DNA of 64,000 bases from Lepidurus packardi (lineage: Eukaryota > Arthropoda > Branchiopoda > Notostraca > Triopsidae), in the NCBI GenBank assembly GCA_023053545.1, contig JAKZAN010000005.1, positions 3,286,001-3,350,000 of the forward strand, read 5' to 3'. Made by a program: the position numbers and the translations under genes. The notes beneath the pieces are model-generated. The model did not search any database. It saw only the letters and a program-made list of their open reading frames with translations, and had not been told where the DNA came from. Positions 1 to 11,300 of the stretch are shown one piece after another (the first letter of the stretch is position 1; each line of letters opens with the position of its first letter).

Positions 1-1384
1 CGAGTTTTTTAAATGAAGCCTGCTATGTATTGTTTCTGTTGTTTATAGTGTAGGCTAGAACGCCTAGAACACAAATGCGGCATACGTTTAGCCATACGCT
101 GCTCTAAACTCACAGAAATTTACTTTTAACGGCTATTGAAACTTGGCCGGGACCCACGAAAAACCGGTCACACTTCCTCTTTTTTCTATCCTTTGTCTCT
201 CTTTTTCCCCCTAAGCATCTTGAACATCATCGATTTTTTAATTTGTAGCCTTCGCTTAACCTTGACATTCTATAATCCATTAATTCATACTATTAATGCA
301 GGAAGTAATCAAATAATAAAAAACTTACGCTTAATTTCAGTAGGGTGGTACATAAGTTCGTCTTGCTCTTCTTTCGAATCATCTTCACCGACGTACCGGA
401 TGTCTGCCGTATGCATGGTTTTCTCTCCGCGCGTATAATTTGAGACAGGTAATCGTCTTTTTTTTAAAGTTCCGCAGTAACTTTAAATTATCAGCGTTAG
501 CTTAGCAGGTCTTGTGCGTTTGGCAAATAGTTCACGAAGAAATTGTCAAACATGAACTGTGTGTGAATCAAGGACGCCCGTGAGTTGGCAAAATAAGCAA
601 ACTTTCGTTCCGAATTAAGGCAAGAGTCATTCCCAATGTGTCCAGTGCAGTCCAGATTTGTGTGGTTTTGAGCACCCAAGGATCTTTTTTTCTAGCCTGT
701 CACGAGACTATAGTAGGTGACCAACAAAAGTTATTATAATAATGCTCAAGGTTATAACCGTTCGCTGACACGTATAGGTATAGGTTACTTAAACACACTC
801 ACGCTCACATGACCTAAAATTGCGGAACGCGGACGTAGATGGACAGAGATGTTATATTAGGTCCTGTAGCTTATGGCTCCCTCGTCTGCTTCACACGCTG
901 CACACATACTACACTACGCAGGGTGGCTTAATGGAAGGTCCTGAGAAAGCCCGCTTCGGTTAGTAACAAGGAGGGGCTAACGTTACAGTTTTGTATACGG
1001 CATGTGGCCAGACATATGTACCTAACCCAGAAGTTTCCCGTCATCCCCACATTATAGCCTTGCCACTTGTCTATTCTACAGTCGTGTTGCCTCCGTGCTA
1101 TCTAAGGAAAAACCGCAATAAGATATGAACATATCGAGCTACGCAAAGACTAAGTTATCGCTGATAGAGAAGACAAAGGTCCAAGCTCAAAAAGTACATA
1201 AATAAATAAAAAATCCATGTGCGAAATGTGTGAATGGTCAATAATCTTCTTTTTTATATTGGTGCTCTGGATAGATCATGGAATTCATCAGGAAAGGGGT
1301 TAATATTCTTTGTAAACAGCATGGCTCCGCAGACAGAAAGGCTTTCACTGGAAGCTTCTCATCACACATGCAAATGTAGCTTAC
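1..1384. other. Left-edge sequence without a recognised gene
   Basis: AT-rich sequence with only short ORFs and no domain I recognise. It may hold the 3' untranslated region of the receptor gene, but I see no decisive polyadenylation context. Confidence 0.5.
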
Positions 1385-1832
1385 AAAGTGCTCGAAAATA
1401 ACTCGGTAGATCCGGACCATCACTTTTTGGTTCTTTTCACTGGCTCGGGAAAGCTTCTGCAATAAAACTGAAAGAAAGCAGAGGCACCTGAACTAAAAAG
1501 AAAGGAAGTATACATTTTTAAGCAACGTAAATAAGGGTTTCAGACAACTTTTGAACTAGATAACATGCACACAATAATACATGTGCGAACTTATATTGCT
1601 TGCTGAATCGCCGAGTGTAGTTTAGTAGTTGTTCTGAATGAATCCATAAAGGGCAGAGGAACGCTTTTGCTACAATAGGGTCCATTCAGGAAAAAGTGAT
1701 CGATAACACACTGGAAGCGAATCAAGGTACACGACATGTCAAGGTCATATAACGGTGTTGCGACCTTACGACGTGACATGAACGACTCTTGTTGGCGTTT
1801 CCTTACATTATTCATCTCCAAACGTTGAAGAT
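1385..1832 (-). other. Candidate terminal exon(s) of the GluN2-like gene
   Basis: The last exon I can place in the receptor gene (2492-2385) ends in phase 2 at a good donor, so at least one more exon is needed. Two downstream acceptors would each continue the frame and then stop. One, starting at 1832, adds about nine residues. The other, starting at 1456 after a TTGCAG acceptor, adds about twelve residues ending in basic Lys-Lys. The second piece (1456-1385) also has a GTAAGC donor, so it could instead be an internal exon in another phase or belong to another gene. I cannot choose between them from sequence alone. Confidence 0.3.
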
Positions 1833-2384
1833 CTGTCTGGGAATGCACCGACAATTACTTGTTCCCTTGTTTTTGGCATTACATGGTACGAAGTCGTTCA
1901 CTTGCTATTGCTATTGATTTAGTGCAGCAAACTTCTAACGGACTTCTGAATTGCATTTTTAGAACCTCCCTTACAAAGCATTTCGTATAGTATAGCCCCT
2001 TTCCCGTCGTTGGCGACTTTGTCAAGTCACACGAAGTTTTGCTTGCACACTAGTTTTCTCTTTTCCTACAAAACCGTTTCCATTTCAGACACCTCGTGAA
2101 GGGACCTAAACAACATAAACGCTATTGAGCATTTCCAACTACCCTAAAACTGAGGTATAGCCAAAAAAATGTAGCAAGAAAATAATAAAAACACAAGGTA
2201 AAAGTTATGCGAGTGAGAGCTAAAACTCTTTATTGCATGCAGCGTAAAGAGGAAAGCTGCGAAAACAAGATAAAAACCCGAGAACAGTAAGTGATTAAAA
2301 CTTTTATGGCGCCATGTTCAGAAATGTTTACATAAGCGACAAGAAATATAGGATTTGCTGCTCAGCAATTGGATATAGTATTAC

Positions 2385-5300
2385 CGATAGAGTTCTAGGT
2401 GCAAAGGCGTACTCGTACGAGTTGAACCTGGACCAGTATTTGTATAATATTCAGCTAACGGGTCCATATCCCAACGATATGGATCAGGGAAACTGCATAT
2501 TTCTAGTGCTCGTCAAATGTTGTCGGAAAATATATGTTTATTTTTTTACCTGTGCGGAGCAATATTGGTGCCTACTTGGATCAATTGCTCTAAGGTTCTG
2601 AGCCTTGATTGTGCTCGTCGCAATTGTAGGCGCATACGACGCAGGTGCAAAGTACATATGGTATCTCGACACCGATGTTGGCGTAAACGGTCTTGCGTTT
2701 CAAAAACAGCGTCGCTGAATGTTAAAGATCGGCCCATGTTCTATTCAAAAAAGAAAGTTTGTAAGAGACAATAACCTTTTTCTTGTGTTGGCAAGAAAGC
2801 AAATATAAAGCTTACGATTGAAATAAGAGCGCAGCAAGCTCCTTTGCCAGTGTTGGCCAAATGAGCTCGTATGTATGTGAAATACATATGTTCTAATGCT
2901 AACAAGCAAATGGACAACCCAATCCCAGAAAGTAGCAGCAAAAACGCAGACAAAAACTGCTCCGTCGCTAACGGCTCGGAAAACTGACGCTCCTGCTTAT
3001 GTGGTTTGCAAATTCCCGTCAGCCAGAATCTTCGCAAGCGCTCCAAATCACCTGTGCAGTGTGCACCAAAAAAGGGTTCGGTCAACAAATCAGTATAAAA
3101 AAGCTATAAGGTTTCGTAATGTTACGCTAGTTTCTGAAGTTGTCATTTTTTACTAAGATAATCTTTTTAGTAAGAAAATCGTTTCTTTTTATCTTTTTTC
3201 AATACTTCATAATCTAATTTCGCATCAGAAACCATGTTCACAACTGGTATATACACATGCCATTTTCGGTGTATTCGAGCAGACGTTCGTTGAAAGCTTG
3301 CAAGTATTTGGAACCACGAGGAAACGCCAAGCCGTAGCCCGTCATGGCATACCAATTGCCTACTGTCAGCAAAGTGCACTCCTCATCTTGTGCAACCAGG
3401 TAATCTAATACTGCCCCGTCATAGAGGAACGCATCCAATTCCCTATTACGTTAGCAGATTAACAGAAAATACATTACATCGACAGGCTAAATATATCGCG
3501 ACTGCGTTGAATCTTGTCCTAGATTTTTCCCTTCAAGTTCCATAATTTCTAAGGGAGATCCAATTTACCCTGTTTTGACGCTGTCGATGCCCTCCCTGAT
3601 GACGCTTTTGTTGTAGTTCCGCATGTGTTGATACATGGCAGGATAATAACGTTTGATGGTAGCTTCGGTATGCGCATTGAGAACCGTGCCAAATTTCAGA
3701 GGCGGCTCAAGGCTCATGGGGTTGGTCAACTATGGACATAAAAAGATCTGCTTTCACTCCCTACGACAACCATACGTGTTGACATGTATCTTACCCTGGG
3801 GTCTTCGACTCCGCTGAAGTCGAAGAATTCTTCACGCGTGATCATGAAGGCGGCAAGATTAGCTGTGTATATAGCCAAGAACACCACGGCGAAGGAAGCC
3901 CAGACATTCGACATGAATCTGTCAGGAAAATTCGTTCAGATTAAGGTCAACGTATAAATTCAGCCTCACCCCATCGTTTTAGTTAGTGGCACTAAAACCC
4001 TTCTTAATAAACATGAAATGATTCTAGAGCTTTGATAATGAAGGAAAGATAACAGCATCTGGTACTAATCTTGCTCTGCATTATTTTTGGTCTGGGGGAG
4101 GATAACTGTTACGTGTTTTACTCCCTTTTTGATTATAAACCCCATGTTGTTTGTACAGGAAATGTGTGTGTCAACATGTAAACTGTGAATATTCGTGGTC
4201 CATTAATTACCTAGAAGTAAATCCTCGGGGACAATCCACGTTTACGGCCGCTTGGAATAATATGGCCCATACCAGCCAGTATGTGCGGAAGAGCGAAAAG
4301 CGTTGGTTTGTAGGCGGGGACAACTGACACAAACGCACACATTTCAAGTCAGTAATGCTACGTATAATGTTACATAATATGTTTTTCTCAAAACCTGCAT
4401 ATTGTAGCCAGACGGAGACAGCCATTCGAACATAAAAATGGTGAAAGCTGCTGCTTGAATTGCTACCACGCCAACCAACAACCATGATGCCGTATCAAAA
4501 GGTTCTGTATGGGTCCAATAGTATGTCACGATACAGTATTAGTGATATTTTTAACACTGAAAAAGAGAGAATGAAGGAATGTTGTCGTACCTAAAAACGC
4601 AGTGGCTGAAATGATCCCAGTCCTTTTGGCTACCAAGATGGCAATTCCAGTTTCCATGAACGGAAGACTAAAATCTGCAACGGACTCACGCTCGCTGTTG
4701 ATTGTGAGTGAAGACATTACCATATCCGATTTACGATGGGCTAGAACTCCCATCAGACCATTCCACTTGCCATTCTTGGTCGGGCAAGTAAAGAAATGTT
4801 GTCAAATTGCGCGAAAAAGGAACGATTAAATACAAAAGGTTTGGAAGACCCCAAATCGGGCATCATACTCTTTCCGATTATGACGCGAAATGATTGCAGA
4901 GATTATGCTTGCAATTCGTATAGGTATTAGAAAGGACCAGGCAAAACAGTCAAAATAATACATGCGCATGTGGCGCTAAGAAACGCACATCCAACAAAAG
5001 TCTGTTTAAGATTTCAACTAGAAAAAGTTTAAAATTAAAGAGAGAAATAACTAAAGCATTCTCCAAGCCACCGGGGTGCAAATGCTTTCCAAATGTGATT
5101 ACGGAAACCCACGAAATAAGGCACCATAAAAACTTACAACAAGAACTCCCCATTTTGGATCTTCTACACGAGATAAATCGTATGTGAAACCCAAATCTCC
5201 AGCTAATTTCTGAAGCAAGTCGATGCAAAACCCCGAGCAGCACTGGAAAGCTGACGCCGAGTGATTGCGATTGTTCGCTACCGTCCCGTTGGGACTATAT

Positions 5301-8300
5301 AAGTTGTTAACGGAGTAAGTCCAACCACAAACCAAGATTCCAGAAGCAAAAGATGTAAAAAAAAAGAAAAGAAAAAGTGTCAGCTATTTTTAACAGGATA
5401 TAAAGCTGATCCAGTATAAAAAAAAAAAAAACTTACGCAGAATCCGCGCCTGACAACCTACACAGGACGCCTTGGCTCACGTGGCAACGCCCAGTTACAG
5501 GATCGGCTGGGGCCAAGTTAATAAAAGGTGGCTCATCCAAGAAGATGATCTTCAAGTGGAATTTCTCGGGAACGCCTTGCGGGGGGACGTGACTATAACC
5601 CGGCCAGACAATATCTTTGATGTCCAAGGCTTGCTTTTTCCAAGATTGCCATCGCCCAATCTACATTATTCCCCGATCGCGTCCAAATAACCAAACTTGC
5701 ATTATTTCTTCAATTATGTGCAAAAGATAAATAAAAGATCCTGCCTTGTCAGCAGAAAGGTCTTACTTCCGTCCACACCAAACTTTCACTGGAACCAACG
5801 CCTGGTCTCAGGTTCATGATAACGAGTTCAACTGCCCTCAACGTGCCATCAGATTGGAACTCCACTTTGCATTTTCCCACGTCGCCCTCCACGCTTACAT
5901 TTTGCAAATACCTTCATAAATCAAATAAAAGATTTACTCATTAGCTTCCTCCATTTCCACGGCCCGACGAACGGTCTAGAGAACTAAAAAAAATGTAAAG
6001 AATAAAACATAAACTTGCTTGAAGAAACTCTGGCCAATGCCCCAACGGGTGTCTCCATGTCCATCACAGGATAACTGCGGCTGCAATGTCATGTTTAAAT
6101 TAGCAGGGTCGTCATGAAACTGTTGAACGCCATACACGAAGACTTTGAGAGCAGTAGAAATCGATTTGGTCAGACTTGCGTCACTCGTATCGAAATGTAC
6201 ACCTGGAGTCGTTAAGTAGATGGATGTGATTATTCCCCAAGTTCGCATCCAAACGAAAATGGTTTTTCACTCTTTTTTCTTCTTAAAAAAGGGTTACGAA
6301 TTATAGGATTTCGTTAAAAGAGACACGTGATAAATGACAAAAGGTAAACCACCAAAGGGAGAGAAATAAGTAATCGGTTTCTTACCCAACATTCCCACAG
6401 GAAATTCTTCTGGCGCTTCGTGGGTATTGCTGCCTATGACACTTTGCGTCACAATCCACACATATTTTTCGCCCGTGAGGCCCAAGACTGACGCGGCTAA
6501 AAAAATACTTCGCGCTTCTTCCCTCGTCGAGTACAAGAGTAATATTCGCGCTTCCGAGTTCACCAAAGGCGACAGTGGTTCTTGGTCGGCACTCACAATA
6601 ATCGTGTCTAGGATTGTGAATCTATTGAGGCAAAAAACAATAATAATACTAAAGCGAAAAGTAAACAAAAATACGGCTTGCAAACAAGAAAGCTATAAAT
6701 CCTCATTTGCGCTCTTAAATGTCTTCCTTTTTTCCTTCACCCAGGACCTGCAAAGCAGTACTCTTATCATGATAAATCTACATTAAGGAAATTGCTCAAC
6801 ATGTTTCTAACTTCAGAACAGGGTCGACGCTCCTTTGCTTGCCTCAGGGTGAATTTAGTTACGTGGGTGAACCGACAATGCACTAATCTTTCCCTTCAGG
6901 CCAATGTAGAAAAGGGTATACATGCCCTAGGGCACGTTTAGGGTGCCGTTTGCCATGCTTTACTAAGTCTTGCCCTATTTCCTTCCTTGAAATACGGCCG
7001 CTTCAGACTTCCGTGCTCGTACAAAACGAGAGTAGCCGCTTTGAGGTTTTACACATTTCCAAGCTTCGTCTTTTTTGTGTATGTATAGTACTTGTCTCTC
7101 CACAATACTACTGTATATTCAAAAGGAACACCAAGCTCGACGAATTCAACAAACGATCTTTTTTTTTTATAAATGATGTGCGAAGGACAAGTCCGGACAT
7201 TTACTCCCCCACTGACCTTTACGCTAAATAGTCCTGCCTTTTGGGGTCGCTCCAAGACAAACGATCTTGACAGCCATAATCATTAGAGCAATTTCCTTTT
7301 GAGCTTTATAAGACATGAGCTCTGGCGCCATAGGTTCAGGAAACCAGCCTTATATTCTATCTTCTATACAGTCATAGCGAAAGCAATCTGCCAAGGAAGA
7401 GAAGATAAGTTTTGGCCTACTAACGTATACATTCGCGTAGCCAGGGGCGGACCGAATGACCAAAGAAATATTGCCCACAAGAGGAATAAAAAAGAGGAAA
7501 AGACAAAAGGGGTCTGTTTTCCTTACTTGAAATCGCTCTCCAAGACAGCGTCGCGAACAGCTTGGATGAAATCATTGTAGCCGGCCACATGCGACGTCAC
7601 GATGGCAAACTGGTGCCAAGAGTAGCGCTGCAAGAGGGACAACATTGCTGCCGCTTGATGAGCTACCGAAGGCGCCATTTGGAGCACTAAACCGGAACTG
7701 GAGCTTCGCCTCTAACCAAAAAAGTATACAAAAGCATGAAGAAAAAAAAGTAGAAGAAAGAGTTGGTGGGCTCTTTTATGAAAGCCGAAAACTGGTATTA
7801 ACGTGGCTTAATTTATGGAGCGGACTAAAGGAGGGTGGAGCTCTACAATCTTCCAGATCGTTTGTTATGCACGGTGGCCAGTAATCACGGTAGCGAAGGC
7901 AGAAAACCTTCATTTTGACTCAACGGATGAAAGACATGGGCTTCCACGGCATTACATGAGGATTAAGACAACAGCAGCCATGCGGCAGTTAAGAGTCAGG
8001 CCTCGCGATAGGCTACCCACGGCAAGCTATACGACCAAACCAACAAAGTATTTTCTATTCGCAAGAAGCCTATAGAGACCAGAAACATAGTCGTTTGACA
8101 AAAGCCGAACGTTTCGCAGACGACAATACTGCCTGGGCACAACAATGGCGATGAGAGTATCTTCAGTACTTGGGCGTCGTGGAAACACTTTTCTGTACAT
8201 ACTTCGTACAACTGACCGTGTTATTCTTGGTGCTATTGATCAAAACGAATCACTTTGTCTGGGCACAATGTAATGTTTTGTTACTTCTCGGTTCTTATAC

Positions 8301-11300
8301 AATCTCAATGATAGCCCGTTTGCCGTGTTTGCAAATCCGTAAATCTAAAAAATATTAAGAATGCAAGCTCGGGTTTGTAAATAATTATAAATTGAAAGAA
8401 AAAAACTTCCATTGACTCTATGTATCTGAAGCCAAAGGCAAAGAATCCTTTAAGAGTATTCGAGTTCCTTGGCACACATACAAAAGAAAAAAAAAACTAA
8501 ACGCGGAAAATTGCTGCCAGCGAAATTAGCGGCGTAAAAGGAAAATACATATGAAACGAGAACATAACGTCAGATTGAATTTAATGGTACAGCTGTCGGA
8601 GCGTATTTATTTAATTTTACCAGCGTTAAACACAAGGTGAGGCTTGTAAGGTGAGGCTTGTGCTCTGGTAGCTACAGGGTGCGATGATGACAGCTCAGAT
8701 TGGAACCATCAGATGTCTTTTGGTGAGATACAAAGAAAGCCAATTTACTCGAAACCTTTTCACCCGCAATTGTTGGCGGCGTACTACAGGAGAAAAGGAG
8801 CAAGAAAAAAAAAGAAGCAGCAATTTGGTACTAACGCTTGCGTATACTCAGCAATCACAGAAAGGATGGGGCGTTCCCACCCCAAAAAAGCGCCTAAGGG
8901 AACTAGAGATAAACTACGAATTGAATCACGCAAAATTTGCATGCCAAAACTCTTTACCCTCTCGGCGAAGACAATTTTTGAAATTGGGGAGCTGAGGCCG
9001 AAGTGTCGCGCACATTATGTGAGAGGCGGCAGATCTCGGCTTCCAGCCCGTTTCAAAATATATTTTTCCGTTTTTATTGCCGCCTCTTCTTTTCTATGAA
9101 TTTTCATTACTTCTTAACTCGAGCCAGGGAAAAATGTAATCAAATCCTAGAATACAAAAGAGAGCTCTAATAAACATATCCTGCTTTTCTCAATCTGCAT
9201 GTGAAATTTCTGATACAAGGCAAAAGGAAGCAGCTTTGATAACGGAAAAATATGTGTTCAATTTGCTCCGCAATTACGATTTCTGATCTGAACTTTTCTG
9301 ATCTGAAGCTAATTCATATGGAAATATAGCAAGACTGTATAAGACCAAGTGTAAGATTGAGTTGTACAGTTCCTTTGCAGTAAAATACTGAGTACCAGCT
9401 GCACTCTCGAATGGTTTGCAGTTTTTACGAGCGACCAAACTGATTTCTTTCTTGACATGCGGGCATCGATCTTGGGCACGCCGGCTAATTGAACAGAATT
9501 AAAATAACAGAACTTCTATGACCAAGAAAGGAAGTTTCAAGAAATCGAATCAAGAAAGTTTACTTCTCATTCAGGTCAGTCTGCAATAGAAGCACAACGA
9601 CTTGTCGGGTAAAGAACAGAACGACACCGAGCCAGTAATACGACGATTTAAAATTGTCTACACGACCCCAATCCCAAAGCTGTGCAATTTCTGATGTCTC
9701 AAATATAATCCCTATCCAATCCCAAGAATAGCACTAGCGAAGCCTCATGTCTGCTATATTCCAGGACAAAAGCACAGCAAAACACGAAGTGAGTATTCAA
9801 AGTAGGCAGGCCGAGTCTCATAAACCAAAGTTCGAAACTGCGGAAGAACAGCTGAGTCAGAAACGTGGCGACACGTTTTTTCCCCTTTTTATGATATGTA
9901 GTATCTCTAGCGAGCGGTGGTTTCGTAGCAAAGAAATCATATTTATCTTCACTCATTGTCACAACGACAAGTGCCCCTGAAAAACTAATGGACAGCATAA
10001 TCCCTGGCACACACGGCTATGCAGCAAAGAGCCTTTACTACTTAGCACTCCTAAAAGCTTTTTCCTGTTCATAAACGTCAACACGCCGCCTCGGTGACTC
10101 TGTCGTGCCACTTTCTCTCTTGTTTTCTAAACTCACCGGAAAGAAAATATTTTGAATTATTCTCTGTTCCCAACACAAACCCTTTCTTTCCTTTACTGTT
10201 TTGGACATACAACGGCAAGATCTAGACTGCCAAATTTTCCTGGCAATAGAAGTCTACGAGGAATTGATAGTAGCACGTGATCGGCCTCCCGAGAAGGCCT
10301 TAGGGTAGGCGAGCAGCAACAACGCCTACGGCAACATCTTAAAGGTACAAGAAACATCGTGTCTACAGGGTGCGATCAAAGAGACGTTCTAAAAAGGGGG
10401 GACCCACAGTGAAAACCTTCCTGGAGACGCCCGATAACGATGGTGGGGACCACCCGGGGTATTTGTGCCCGTGAGAAACGCCTTGGCAAAAAAAAAATAG
10501 TTCCACAGTAAAACCAGCTAAATAATTTCAGCGGCACACCCCTCTGGTGGAAAGCAAATGGGATGCTTTAAACGGAATTTCATGAGGTTATCGGCTACGG
10601 TACAGTACTTTTCAATTGAAAAGTATATGAGCGAATAGGAATTTTTGGGATAGATTTAGGAAGGGGAAAAAAGAAAAAAAAAAACTTGCGCAAACGCTGC
10701 TTTTTCCTTTCTTCCATTGCTTCTATAACAACGTAGCGGAATCGGTTATGGGTGGAAGGGTCCAAGAGTACGTAATGGAAAACTAGCATAGTCCAGAACG
10801 GTTTTGCTTAGGAATAAAAAGAGTCCTACTGTTCATGGTATCATTAACGGATGTTGACGTTTGACGTTGTTTCTATTCGTTACTGTCCCCTCCATAAAAC
10901 TTCTGGTTATCCAGTTTTTCCAGTTTCCCCCTCCGAGACCAAGCTAAGAGCGGACTCGGCAAACTGCCAAGGGCTGGGTACGTAGCCAGCAAGTGTACAG
11001 TACGTAAAAAAGCACTCGTACTTTTCCAGTTGGACAATTTCTTTTATTACTACCTTTTTATTTTTAGGACCAATACATTTGAACTGCCAATTAAGTATTT
11101 CTCTTTCCTACACCAAGCCAATTGTAATACAGTGAAAAACGCTTAACATGAAAGCGAAGGGACAGGAATATTTTTTGTGTTAAAAGGAATTCGTGCTAAC
11201 AGATATATGCACAAAACCTAGTTAATCAAAAAACCGCCGTGATAATCGAGTTAATGTTCAAGTTTGTACTTGTATATTGACAGTCAATACATTTTCAAAC

